In this document: positions 16,273 to 24,140 of the stretch, piece after piece
Numbering within the stretch: the stretch's first letter is position 1
How the letters are laid out: each line of letters opens with the position of its first letter
Source: a virus
IMG/VR virus record: IMGVR_UViG_3300029286_001115
Coordinates: 1 to 31,829 of that record
Direction: 5' to 3' (one strand)
Length of the DNA stretch: 31,829 bases
Made by a program: the position numbers and the translations under genes
Notes under the pieces: model-generated
Databases searched by the model: none
What the model was told of the DNA's origin: nothing
What the model saw: the letters and a program-made list of their open reading frames with translations, nothing else

Positions 16273-16953
16273 ATGAAAATGATAATCACAGAAAATCAAG
16301 TTAAATCCTTGATGAAAATATTGGAATCAGAAGAGTCAATACCTAGTTTTCAAGGTGTGGTAATTCCATCCCAATTAAATAAGCTAGGGTCTTTAATGGA
16401 TAAAAACGGAATGGATGTTTTAACAAAAAAATTCGGTCCTGAAGTTGTAAGTAAATTAAAACAACTTTTTGGTATTGACAAGTTAACGGACACTCCAGTA
16501 TCAAAAATAAAAAATTTTATAGATTCAAAAATATCTTCTAATCTTACATTATCAAACCCTTTAGGGGATCCAAATTTTAAGGTTGGGAGCGGGTTTAATG
16601 CTCTTCGGGGTGGTAAACCACATCAAGGAGTAGACATTCCAGCCAATAGTGGAACGCCTGTATATGCTCCAGAAAATGGGACAGTTATTGCGGCCAAAGA
16701 TACAACACCAAACCGTTGCGGCGGATTTATACAACTTGACCACGGAAAGGTAATTACAAAATATTGTCATTTAAGTAAATGGAGCGTGGCACAGGGAGAA
16801 ACTGTAAAGAAAGGACAAGTAATAGGTTATACTGGCGGTGGATTGAATGACCCATATCGTGGTGATTCAAGTGGAGCACATTTACATTATGAAATAAAAG
16901 ATAAAAGTGGGTTAGCGTTAAACCCGCAACAATCACAATTTGGATTAGTATAA
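16273..16953 (+). CDS. M23-family peptidase (LytM type) with N-terminal leader
   Basis: 226 aa. Residues 1-22 (MKMIITENQVKSLMKILESE) are the recurrent leader. The M23 domain (about 105-225) has HQGVDIPANSGTPVYAPENG with the zinc ligands H117 and D121, YCHLS, and GAHLHYEI with H203 and H205. All catalytic positions are present. M23 enzymes cut peptide cross-links of peptidoglycan. Without a signal peptide, the enzyme is either carried in the virion (which the leader would suit) or needs a holin. It heads the cluster up to 20024. Confidence 0.85.
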   Translation: MKMIITENQVKSLMKILESEESIPSFQGVVIPSQLNKLGSLMDKNGMDVLTKKFGPEVVSKLKQLFGIDKLTDTPVSKIKNFIDSKISSNLTLSNPLGDPNFKVGSGFNALRGGKPHQGVDIPANSGTPVYAPENGTVIAAKDTTPNRCGGFIQLDHGKVITKYCHLSKWSVAQGETVKKGQVIGYTGGGLNDPYRGDSSGAHLHYEIKDKSGLALNPQQSQFGLV

Positions 16954-16963
16954 TATAAATAAT

Positions 16964-17203
16964 ATGACGATATTAGAATATAGTTTCATTGAAGAAAGAG
17001 GTTTATTGAATGTATACTTCACAATGACCCAAGATGATGAAGATGTTGATAGATCATTAACATTTAATCTTTGGGATATTGAATATTATCTACCGACAAT
17101 ATCCAGCGTGGATGATTTATCACACATAACAGAAGATATGGTACACGAATTGGTTGCTCAATATCTGAAGGAAAATGAATTTTTAGAAGAAGACGAAATT
17201 TAA
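16964..17203 (+). CDS. Hypothetical acidic protein, 79 aa
   Basis: MTILEYSFIEERGLLNVYFT followed by many Asp/Glu. No recognised motif. It lies 10 nt after the peptidase gene and 4 nt before the HExxH gene, so it belongs to that operon. Its strong negative charge would suit an inhibitor or chaperone for a neighbour, but that is only a guess. Confidence 0.6.
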   Translation: MTILEYSFIEERGLLNVYFTMTQDDEDVDRSLTFNLWDIEYYLPTISSVDDLSHITEDMVHELVAQYLKENEFLEEDEI

Positions 17204-17207
17204 AACT

Positions 17208-17576
17208 ATGGAATTTTTAGACGATAAAAAGAAAAAAATATTAAATGAGTTCGCTAAGTTTGCGATAAAGCAGCTTAAAATAAAAACGCCGCCTACTATT
17301 GCTATTCAGGACGGAAGAGGTAAATTGAAAACTACGGCAGCATATGACTACACAAAAGACGATAAAGTTTTGAAAGTAAACTGTAAAAACAGACTAATCG
17401 TTGATGTATTAAGAAGTATGGGACATGAACTCAATCATCACAAACAATGGGAAGATGGCCGTTTAAAGGTTAAACCACCCGACATCGGCGGTCCAATTGA
17501 GGATGAAAGTAATGCTGTTGCTGGTCAATTGATTAAAAAATTTGCAAAGATTGACAATACTATATATGATGAATAA
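17208..17576 (+). CDS. Small HExxH metalloprotein
   Basis: 122 aa. SMGHELNHHKQWEDGRL has H-E-L-N-H at 73-77, and GGPIEDESNAVAGQLIKKF supplies a probable third zinc ligand (Glu near 98-100). This is the compact phage zincin pattern of about 120 aa. The tight spacing behind the M23 gene suggests a shared role in wall passage or virion processing. Substrate unknown. Confidence 0.7.
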   Translation: MEFLDDKKKKILNEFAKFAIKQLKIKTPPTIAIQDGRGKLKTTAAYDYTKDDKVLKVNCKNRLIVDVLRSMGHELNHHKQWEDGRLKVKPPDIGGPIEDESNAVAGQLIKKFAKIDNTIYDE

Positions 17577-17621
17577 TTTTGTCCCATTTGATATTGGATA
17601 CGAATTATAATAGAGGTTTGT

Positions 17622-17630
17622 GTATTTATA
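17622..17630 (+). promoter_or_regulatory. GTATTTATA late-type motif
   Basis: Ends 4 nt before the ATG at 17635, the same gap as at 24154 and 4403. It supports this start over the frame extension at 17620. Confidence 0.45.
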
Positions 17631-17634
17631 TGTT

Positions 17635-17931
17635 ATGAAAGTAATAATTACTGAGAGACAATTAAAAGAATTAGTGTCAGGGATAACGTCTAAACAAATT
17701 GATGAGGCTGACGAAACTCCAGAGGATGCTGAGCCAAAATCTGGAGCATCCGATGATCAAGTTGGAGGAACTCCACCCCCACCAGGAGGAACGGAAGGTG
17801 GTTGTCCAGATACACATAAATGGGAAAGTGGCGCATCAAGAGGGCCAGATAATTTAGTTGCAAATACTAAATGGCCTTCAGCGGGTCAACAACCACAAAG
17901 AGGAGTTGCAAATCCATTATACAATTATTAA
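17635..17931 (+). CDS. Low-complexity protein with shared N-terminal leader
   Basis: 98 aa from ATG 17635. The first ~20 residues (MKVIITERQLKELVSGIT) are the recurrent leader. The rest is acidic, then Pro/Gly-rich (GGTPPPPGGTEGG), and ends ANPLYNY. No folded domain is evident. The leader attached to an otherwise disordered chain suggests the leader has a function of its own, such as sending proteins into the head. Confidence 0.65.
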   Translation: MKVIITERQLKELVSGITSKQIDEADETPEDAEPKSGASDDQVGGTPPPPGGTEGGCPDTHKWESGASRGPDNLVANTKWPSAGQQPQRGVANPLYNY

Positions 17932-17951
17932 ACAACAAAACATTCAATAGT

Positions 17952-20024
17952 ATGAGAAAAAATAGAATAAATAGAAATGTAGACGTACAGAGAATTCATT
18001 TATTAATGAATTATAACCCAGAAAAAACCTTAAATGAAAATGTTGACATCATTAATGAAGTTGACACGGGTAGATTAGGAACAGCTGTTGGAGCTGGCGT
18101 TGGTGGAGCAGCTTTAGGTGCAGGACTAGGTGCTGCGGCTACAGGTGGAATTGGAAGTATTGGAGGAGCTGCTCTTGGTTCAACTGCGGCTGCAGGTGCT
18201 GCATCCAATATCGGTATTGCTTTAGGCGCGACAAGTATGGGTGCCGCTGCCGCAATTGGTGGGGCTGTTTTAGGTGGAGCTGCGGCTTTAGCGGTTCTTC
18301 CATTGGCGTACTGGTTAATAACAAAAGACACTAACGCAGGAAAAGTTAAAAGAATTTTTAATTATTGTGTTCAAGATATTAATAAAATTAATAAGATACC
18401 AAGAAAAATAAATGACGTTGAAATTAGAAATTTATCGGATCAGTTATATGACGCAATGAGCGGTCTTGGTACTGATGAAGAAAAAGTTTATGGAGCTTTT
18501 AAATCATTAGAATCTGCATCAGATTTTTGCTCGTTAGTTGTTAGATTTAATAAAGATTATGGCGATTTATATGAATGGCTGGACGATGATTTTGACTCAC
18601 CAAGCGAATGGGAACAAATATATAGACCAATTAGAAATGTTGTTGAGGATACTTTAATGTCAATAAAAGATGATTCTGGAGGTGCAGGTGGTCCACAACC
18701 AGGTGTAGGTGGTGGTAATGGTGGTTATAAACCTTGTCCAGGTCCGACATTTACACAAGGTTGCTCTAATATAAACATACAACTATTACAAGGATGTTTA
18801 GGACTTGTCCAAGACGGAAAATTTGGTCCTAAGACATTGGCTGGCATCAAGGCTAAGATTCCAACATTTGATGGTACACTTACGCCAGAAATAATTGCCG
18901 AATTAATGAAGAATTGTAAAGGTAGCGGCGGAGCCGATGCTCCAATGACTAAAGAACTTTTTGATGCGCTGACGGCTCAGGGGAAAATAAGATACGGAAG
19001 TTTAAATGGTAGTAATGCTAAATTTTATTTTGTTCAAAAGGGGGGTATTAACGATGTTAATTTACCATCTTTAGACGCATTCTTAAAGACAAAAGGATAT
19101 GAAAAAGTGTCTGACGCTGATATGTTACAAATTGGTGGAGATGAGATGGGTGCGATGTGGTCTAATCCTAATGAGGTAAGTGCGGCAAGAGACCTTCAAA
19201 GAGTGGGAATTAGACCGCCATCGCAACAAAACACACAAATACCAAACCAAACACTATCAGAAAGGGCGTTCGCAAAATACGAGAAATCTAAATTACTTAA
19301 AGATGCAACAGTGACGGAGCAAACTAGAATGGAGCTTGGAAAACGAACAGGTGGTCTTAATCCATCTGGAAAAATTGATAATAAGTTACCTATGTGCGTT
19401 CAACAATTACCTGGCGGAAGTACAGGAATTTCTAAATTTGGTCAATATGTTAAAATACCTGAAGGTATTGATGCTCAATCGATAGGTAAAAAAGGTGTTT
19501 ATTTTTGGCAAAATGGTCAAGTTGTAACAGGTGACCGTACACTTAATGGTACATATACTTGTATTGGTGGTACGCCAGATCCAAATAGTCCATATAAAAA
19601 TATAAAAATAACTTGGAAAACTGCCCCTATTGATAATAAAGCATTAGCTGGCGGGGAAACGGCGCCAGAAACAACACCAAAAGTTGGGTATAAACCGTGT
19701 ACAAATTTCCCATTTACACAAGGATGTGTTAATGATAAAATAAAACAATTACAAACCTGTTTGGGGTTAACTCCTGACGGACATTTTGGACCTAAAACAT
19801 TGGCCTCTATAAAGGTTAAGATTCCCACCTTCGATGGTAATTTAACACAACCTATTATAGATGAACTTATGAAGGGTTGTCAAGGTGGAAATAAAAGTTC
19901 ATTAATACCGAAACCTGTCTTTAAAGATATTGAATCACCATCTTTATTAAAACCAGGCACATCAACAGACTATATGCTGGCGGGTAAAAAAACGCTGCAA
20001 GAAATGTTCAAAAAGATTATTTAA
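17952..20024 (+). CDS. Large protein: glycine zipper, annexin-like repeat, two peptidoglycan-binding domains
   Basis: 690 aa from ATG 17952; the longer frame from 17871 overlaps the previous gene. Residues ~40-120 are a Gly/Ala zipper (AVGAGVGGAALGAGLGAAAT and similar) ending AVLPLAYWLI, probably membrane-inserting. About 157-235 resembles an annexin repeat (LYDAMSGLGTDEEKVYGAF, then DLYEWLDDDF). Two PG_binding-like domains at about 258-324 and 578-644 share GYKPC, FTQGC, LQ-C-LGL, DG-FGPKTLA-IK and KIPTFDG. A Gln/Pro/Ser-rich part lies between. This is the architecture of a virion protein that binds the wall and inserts into the inner membrane. Confidence 0.7.
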   Translation: MRKNRINRNVDVQRIHLLMNYNPEKTLNENVDIINEVDTGRLGTAVGAGVGGAALGAGLGAAATGGIGSIGGAALGSTAAAGAASNIGIALGATSMGAAAAIGGAVLGGAAALAVLPLAYWLITKDTNAGKVKRIFNYCVQDINKINKIPRKINDVEIRNLSDQLYDAMSGLGTDEEKVYGAFKSLESASDFCSLVVRFNKDYGDLYEWLDDDFDSPSEWEQIYRPIRNVVEDTLMSIKDDSGGAGGPQPGVGGGNGGYKPCPGPTFTQGCSNINIQLLQGCLGLVQDGKFGPKTLAGIKAKIPTFDGTLTPEIIAELMKNCKGSGGADAPMTKELFDALTAQGKIRYGSLNGSNAKFYFVQKGGINDVNLPSLDAFLKTKGYEKVSDADMLQIGGDEMGAMWSNPNEVSAARDLQRVGIRPPSQQNTQIPNQTLSERAFAKYEKSKLLKDATVTEQTRMELGKRTGGLNPSGKIDNKLPMCVQQLPGGSTGISKFGQYVKIPEGIDAQSIGKKGVYFWQNGQVVTGDRTLNGTYTCIGGTPDPNSPYKNIKITWKTAPIDNKALAGGETAPETTPKVGYKPCTNFPFTQGCVNDKIKQLQTCLGLTPDGHFGPKTLASIKVKIPTFDGNLTQPIIDELMKGCQGGNKSSLIPKPVFKDIESPSLLKPGTSTDYMLAGKKTLQEMFKKII

Positions 20025-20140
20025 TTATTAAAGATGATAAATATATCCTATAATTTCTGATATTTATTATTGAGTTTGGCAATTTGGCCATCGTCAAATG
20101 ATAAAAGAGGAAACGAAAGGGAGGTATTTCAAAATCTAAA

Positions 20141-20173
20141 AAGTAAGGGGTTTTGAATCCCCTTATTTTTTTG
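20141..20173. terminator. Bidirectional terminator between the 690-aa gene and tmRNA
   Basis: AAGTAAGGGG pairs with CCCCTTA(T)TT around an 8-nt loop; T-runs occur on both strands. It lies 9 nt beyond the tmRNA 3' end and also stops plus-strand transcription. Confidence 0.75.
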
Positions 20174-20181
20174 CCTGGAAG

Positions 20182-20569
20182 TGGAGGCGCCGCTATTGAA
20201 AGCGGGTCTTGCTCGCCCAAACATAAACGGACTACACGCTTATTCTGTTATTCACAACAGACAAATATTTGGTTTTTATTTTTTCATCATCACCAACAAC
20301 TGTGAACGGTTCATATATAACGGGATAGAACCGTAAACACCTTCCCTTTTATGAAGAATTCTGTTGCTAGGTAATCTCTTCAGTATTCACCCCTGTAACT
20401 ACCCAAAGTTAATTAAGCTGTTACTTTAGAAGTTGCAAGTAAACCTGCAAGTTCCATTTGATTGTAAATGTTGCCGTTTAAAAGGCTACCATCATAGATT
20501 TAAGTCGTAGATGATGTCCGACTGCGTGCCCATTTATACTAGTGACGCCAATCAACACCTGTCGCCCCC
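20182..20569 (-). ncRNA. ssrA: tmRNA (ssrA), 388 nt
   Basis: The 5' end GGGGGCG pairs with CGCCTCC near the 3' end (7-bp acceptor with one G-U). GGTGTTGATTGG matches the tmRNA D-loop block GGxxTTGAYxGG. The T-arm is CCGCT/AGCGG with loop TTCAAT, one base short of normal. The mRNA-like frame ends at TAA 20413-20415. With the resume codon at GGC (20475-20473, nt 95) the tag is 20 aa, GNIYNQMELAGLLATSKVTA. A Gly resume codon is usual in Bacteroidota (GENNYALAA), but the tag is long and ends VTA. CCA is not encoded after A73. A host-type promoter and a terminator flank it. The role is rescue of stalled ribosomes. Confidence 0.88.
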
Positions 20570-20591
20570 GTATAGTTTCAAAGAACTTTTA

Positions 20592-20623
20592 CAAATATAC
20601 TAATAAATATTGGATTAACCAAC
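20592..20623 (-). promoter_or_regulatory. Host-type promoter of tmRNA
   Basis: On the minus strand GTTG (20623-20620), 20 nt, then TATATTTG (20599-20592), an exact TAnnTTTG. It would start transcription about 15-20 nt upstream of the mature 5' end, leaving a short leader for RNase P. Confidence 0.6.
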
Positions 20624-20654
20624 TTGTTTTATAAAAAAAATTATGTTATCTTTA
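20623..20654 (+). promoter_or_regulatory. Host-type promoter of the 500-aa glycosyltransferase gene
   Basis: CTTG (20623-20626), 20 nt, TATCTTTA (20647-20654), then the ATG at 20670. Its -33 box touches that of the divergent tmRNA promoter, so both probably respond together. Confidence 0.5.
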
Positions 20655-20669
20655 AGAAAATAAAGATTT

Positions 20670-22172
20670 ATGAAAAACAAGAAAAACAGCGTAGTTGTGG
20701 TTTTTTCATCCCATCTTGGAGAAGAAAAGAATCAAGAATTTATCAATCACATCCACAAAACAATAGGATGTGTACACGGTGTCATTCGTTATGAGAACTA
20801 TAATGAATTTTCACTACCAGAGCTTTATAACAAAGCACTTAAAGAAAATTCAAAGGATAATACGATTATGGTATTTTGTCATCCTGACATTAAAGTTAAA
20901 ACGAAAAATTGGGGTCGTGTTCTTTTAAATCATTTTAACAATTCTGAGTATGGTATTATAGGTCTTGCTGGAACAACATATCTCGGAGCATCTGGAATGT
21001 GGTGGGAAGATAAGAAAACTATGTTTGGGATTGTTAATCATACAGATGGTGAAAGAGAGTGGGAAAGTAGATTTTCACCACCAATTCAAGGCATACAGCC
21101 AGTTGTTACAGTTGACGGTGTATTCGTTGCTGTGGATCCTGGAAAATTGGAACACGGATTCGATGAAAAATATGGTAAATTCCATTTCTACGATTTAGGG
21201 TTCTGTGTTCCTAATTATTTGGATGGCGTCGATCTTGGCGTTATTTCTTCTATTAGAATAGTTCATAGTTCAGTTGGTATAACAAATGAAGACTGGGAAG
21301 TTAATAGAATTAAATTCGCTGAAGAATATAAAGATGAACTACCTATAGCGTTGGAGCCGATTATTAAAGATATCGATATTAAATTAACTAAAGAACCGAA
21401 AGTAACTGTAATCATTCCAACAAAAAATAATTTCAATATTTTAAGAAGTAATATTGTTTCTTGGAAAACATTTGTTAAGTACAAAAATTATGAAATTTTG
21501 ATTGCAGATACTGGTAGTGACCCTGAAGTTAAAGAAAAGTATGAAGAAATAGTTGATTATAATGTGAAGGTGGTGGAATATGATTATTTCAATTTCGGTC
21601 AAATTAATAACGATATGGTTAAAAACCATACAACCGAAGAAACTGAAATTGTTTTATTCTGTAATGATGATATTAAATTGTTAAATGACGCGCTTAGCAG
21701 ATGTGTTCAGGTGTATAATGAAACAAAAAGTCCTGGAACTTTTGGTATTAGATTACATTATGAAAATGGGACTGTTCAACATAACGGGATTATCTATTTT
21801 GAAGATAAGGAAGGTAACTTACATCTCACACATAAAGACATAAGAAAATCAGACAACTACACTACGACAACTCAATATAAAACACACGGGAATACTGGTG
21901 CATTTATGTTAATCAGTAGAAAATTGTTTCTTGAACTTGGTTGTTTCAATGAAGAATATATTGAATGTTTTGAGGATGTAGAATTAAATCTTAAATGCCG
22001 GCTGAATAGAAAACAAAACATAACCGTATCCGATGCTGTGGCGTACCATTATGAATCGCTTACAAGAGATAAGGATCCAAGAAAACTCGAGAAATTAAAT
22101 CTTGATTATCAGAAAAGATTACATCCTTTCTGGAAGGAAAACAAAGAAGAGTTGAAGAAATTACTGAAGTAA
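20670..22172 (+). CDS. Two-domain glycosyltransferase, 500 aa
   Basis: The N-terminal ~225 residues (VVVVFSSHLG, NTIMVFCHPDIKVKTKNWG, VTVDGVFVAVDP, FHFYDLGFCVPNYLDG) fit the Glyco_tranf_2_5-like family (PF13712). The C-terminal half is a GT2 domain: KVTVIIPTKNN, ILIADTGSDPEV, VLFCNDDIKLLN (metal-binding N-D-D), GNTGAFMLISRKLF and CFEDVELNLKCRL, ending with the YHYES-type helix. It is probably bifunctional in glycan building, like the gene at 12922. It stands alone behind its own promoter, divergent from tmRNA, and is followed by a terminator. Confidence 0.8.
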   Translation: MKNKKNSVVVVFSSHLGEEKNQEFINHIHKTIGCVHGVIRYENYNEFSLPELYNKALKENSKDNTIMVFCHPDIKVKTKNWGRVLLNHFNNSEYGIIGLAGTTYLGASGMWWEDKKTMFGIVNHTDGEREWESRFSPPIQGIQPVVTVDGVFVAVDPGKLEHGFDEKYGKFHFYDLGFCVPNYLDGVDLGVISSIRIVHSSVGITNEDWEVNRIKFAEEYKDELPIALEPIIKDIDIKLTKEPKVTVIIPTKNNFNILRSNIVSWKTFVKYKNYEILIADTGSDPEVKEKYEEIVDYNVKVVEYDYFNFGQINNDMVKNHTTEETEIVLFCNDDIKLLNDALSRCVQVYNETKSPGTFGIRLHYENGTVQHNGIIYFEDKEGNLHLTHKDIRKSDNYTTTTQYKTHGNTGAFMLISRKLFLELGCFNEEYIECFEDVELNLKCRLNRKQNITVSDAVAYHYESLTRDKDPRKLEKLNLDYQKRLHPFWKENKEELKKLLK

Positions 22173-22469
22173 TTAATCGAATTCGTGCCACTTAAGCCCT
22201 CTTTTTTCAATACCACAAAGGAGGGCTTTTTCTATGTCACAATGGTAAATAATGGTTTGATTATCGGGACTAATCATACAGGTGTTACCCATCATTGCAT
22301 CGTTGTATTTGTCCATATCTATATCAGGATAATCCTTCAATAAATCGTTGATTTCAGACTCTATAAACCCCTGTGGGTATTTGGTTTTATATCCATATAC
22401 CCTTTCATATACTTCTTTATAAAGTTTTTGTTGTGGAGTTAATTCGGTTTTAATTTTTTTCTTTGCCAT
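22173..22469 (-). CDS. Hypothetical protein, 98 aa
   Basis: Start taken at ATG 22469 (MAKKKIKTELTPQQ) because TATATTTG, a host-type -7 box, lies at 22491-22498 and would be inside the longer frame. A basic N-terminus is followed by an acidic alpha/beta region with FIESEINDLLKDYPDIDMDK and IIYHCDIEKALLCGIEK. No known domain. Its 3' coding end contains the hairpin that terminates the convergent glycosyltransferase gene. Confidence 0.6.
   Translation of the reverse strand: MAKKKIKTELTPQQKLYKEVYERVYGYKTKYPQGFIESEINDLLKDYPDIDMDKYNDAMMGNTCMISPDNQTIIYHCDIEKALLCGIEKRGLKWHEFD
22194..22230 (+). terminator. Intrinsic terminator of the 500-aa glycosyltransferase gene
   Basis: AAGCCCTC pairs with GAGGGCTT (8 bp) across an 18-nt loop and is followed by T5. 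It lies inside the coding end of the convergent gene. Confidence 0.6.
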
Positions 22470-22490
22470 TTTATTTGTAATTTTGTACTG

Positions 22491-22524
22491 CAAATATACA
22501 ATAAATTTTTTAATATCCAACAAA
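22491..22524 (-). promoter_or_regulatory. Host-type promoter of the 98-aa gene
   Basis: TATATTTG at 22498-22491 on the minus strand with TTTG 22 nt upstream (a TTGG alternative lies 18 nt upstream). The -7 box is exact; the -33 spacing is slightly off. Confidence 0.4.
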
Positions 22525-22529
22525 TTAAA

Positions 22530-22627
22530 ATAAAAAAAGCCGGGATTAACCGGCTTGGGGATGTCTGAGGTTGCAATAACCTCTCCAGCTCCACCACTTG
22601 GTTTAAAAAAGCCAAGAAACTATTTAT
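22530..22627 (-). ncRNA. Candidate small RNA, about 95 nt
   Basis: A minus-strand promoter (22664-22633) fires into an intergenic stretch with no coding frame, ended by a strong terminator. The predicted RNA has three hairpins in order: CTTGG/CCAAG with a 10-nt U-rich loop, GAGGTT/AACCTC with a 5-nt loop, and the terminator AAGCCGG/CCGGCTT. The first CTTGG can also pair with CCAAG at the foot of the terminator, so alternative folding is possible. It starts antisense to the leader of the CCA-adding enzyme gene. No known family recognised. Confidence 0.5.
22532..22556 (-). terminator. Intrinsic terminator of the candidate small RNA
   Basis: On the minus strand AAGCCGG and CCGGCTT (7 bp, 6-nt loop) followed by T7. 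The opposite strand lacks a T-run, so it serves a minus-strand transcript that begins in the short gap upstream. Confidence 0.7.
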
Positions 22628-22632
22628 ATTAA

Positions 22633-22664
22633 TAAATATACACAATAAATGACAAAAAGTCAAC
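22633..22664 (-). promoter_or_regulatory. Host-type promoter reading away from the CCA enzyme gene
   Basis: On the minus strand GTTG (22664-22661), 20 nt, TATATTTA (22640-22633), with the TTGTGTATATT block shared with the TerD and 8752 promoters. It overlaps the first codons of the gene at 22649. Confidence 0.5.
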
Positions 22665-24115
22665 TTTTATTTGAATCTACCGAAGAAGAAGTTTTAAAAT
22701 TTTTACAGAATCTTATTAAAGGTACTGAATGGGATAATAAAGTCTTCTTGGCTGGCGGTGCTGTGCGCGATGAAATTATGGGGAAACCACCAAAGGACTT
22801 GGATTTTGTCATTACGGGTGATATCGATGCTGGTATTAATTTTGCAACTTGGTTAACAAAACAACTTGGAAATTACAAGCCAGAAAGTAATCCTGTTATA
22901 TACCCACTATATGGAACGGCAAAGATATCGTTAGGTTATAGTAAATACAATTTACCGAGTATTGATTTAGAATTTGTTGCTCCAAGAAAAGAAAAATATA
23001 GTACAGGATCCCGCAAGCCAAAAGTAAGTGGCGGGCAGTTAATTGATGATGTAATGAGAAGGGATTTAACCATCAATTCATTACTAAAGAACATATCAAC
23101 AGGTGAAATATTGGACCTCACGGGTAAAGGAATAGAAGACATTAAGAATGGTCTTATTAGAACCCCTGCCGACCCAAGTATTATATTTAAAGATGATCCT
23201 TTAAGAATGTTAAGGGCGATACGATTTGCCGTTAAATATGATTTTAAATTTACTGACGAACTCATTAAGTATATCAAAAAATATTCTAGTTGGATTAAGA
23301 TAATTTCTCACGAAAGAATAAAAGATGAATTAAATAAAATTTTAGTATCACCAAAACCTGATGCTGGAATTCGATTATTAAAGATTACTGGATTATTAGA
23401 TTATGTCATTGAAGAATTCAATGAGACATTTGGAATGAAACAAAATAAACATCACAAAGAAGATGTCTTCAAGCATACGATGTCGGTATTGGCCAAAACC
23501 CCCCCAGACCTTAAAACAAGACTTATGGCGCTGTTTCACGACATAGGTAAGGTATTGACCCGAACGGTCACTCCGGATGGTTCTGTACATTTCTATGGAC
23601 ACGAGAAGGCTAGCGAGGATATGGTAAGAAATATTATGTCCCGACTTAAATATCCTGGTGATTTAATAGATGCGGTTGCTAAAGGTGTGAGCCATCATAT
23701 GTCTTTAAAACACGGGGCAGATGACGCTTCACAATTAAGCGATAAGTCGTTAAGAAAATTTACATCTGTGGTCGGTAACAACTTAACGAACATTTTAGAC
23801 CTGATTCACGCTGATAATATATCTCACGCTAATGAATCTGCTATGCCCAATCAAATAGAACTCGTTAGACAGCGTATAGAACGATTAAACACACAGATTG
23901 ATAATAGTAATAATAAGTTACCTATCAATGGTGATGATTTAATTAAGATGGGGTTAAAACCCTCTAAATTGTTCAAGGATATACTCACCGCAGTGCAGGA
24001 CGCTTGGTATGAAAACCCTAATATCACAAGGGAAGAAGCTCTGGATATTGCTAACAGAATTAGACTTCAGAGTAATATTACCGAAATTAAAAATTTAATG
24101 GGAAAAATGTTATAA
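22649..24115 (+). CDS. cca: CCA-adding tRNA nucleotidyltransferase with HD domain
   Basis: 488 aa. Class II head: VFLAGGAVRDEIMGKPPKDLDFVI (about 32-55) holds the G-G-x-x-R-D and D-x-D catalytic motif. RRDLTINSL (137-145) and DDPLRMLRAIRF (182-193) are the base-recognition and neck motifs. A C-terminal HD phosphohydrolase region has FHDIGK (296-301) and later HH. The length is that of the HD-containing family. It adds or repairs the 3' CCA of tRNAs. The tmRNA and tRNA-like RNAs here do not encode CCA, so the gene has an obvious partner set. The first residues (MTKSQLLFESTEEEVLKFLQ) slightly resemble the shared leader. Confidence 0.88.
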   Translation: MTKSQLLFESTEEEVLKFLQNLIKGTEWDNKVFLAGGAVRDEIMGKPPKDLDFVITGDIDAGINFATWLTKQLGNYKPESNPVIYPLYGTAKISLGYSKYNLPSIDLEFVAPRKEKYSTGSRKPKVSGGQLIDDVMRRDLTINSLLKNISTGEILDLTGKGIEDIKNGLIRTPADPSIIFKDDPLRMLRAIRFAVKYDFKFTDELIKYIKKYSSWIKIISHERIKDELNKILVSPKPDAGIRLLKITGLLDYVIEEFNETFGMKQNKHHKEDVFKHTMSVLAKTPPDLKTRLMALFHDIGKVLTRTVTPDGSVHFYGHEKASEDMVRNIMSRLKYPGDLIDAVAKGVSHHMSLKHGADDASQLSDKSLRKFTSVVGNNLTNILDLIHADNISHANESAMPNQIELVRQRIERLNTQIDNSNNKLPINGDDLIKMGLKPSKLFKDILTAVQDAWYENPNITREEALDIANRIRLQSNITEIKNLMGKML

Positions 24116-24140
24116 AAGTAGTATTTTCCTCATTTTCTTG

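Noticed and set aside
16954-16961. T4-type late promoter TATAAATA before the gene at 16964
   Set aside because: One occurrence in the T4 orientation, against many of the opposite ATAT TTATA form; likely chance in AT-rich DNA within an operon.
17871-17951. Upstream start for the 690-aa protein
   Set aside because: It would overlap the end of the 98-aa gene by 61 nt and adds an unrelated segment; ATG 17952 fits better.
22557-22618. 3' end of a tRNA or tmRNA on the plus strand
   Set aside because: The plus strand reads GAGGT-TGCAATA-ACCTC and then AGCTCCACCA, but no matching 5' acceptor strand exists upstream and the promoter and terminator point to the minus strand.
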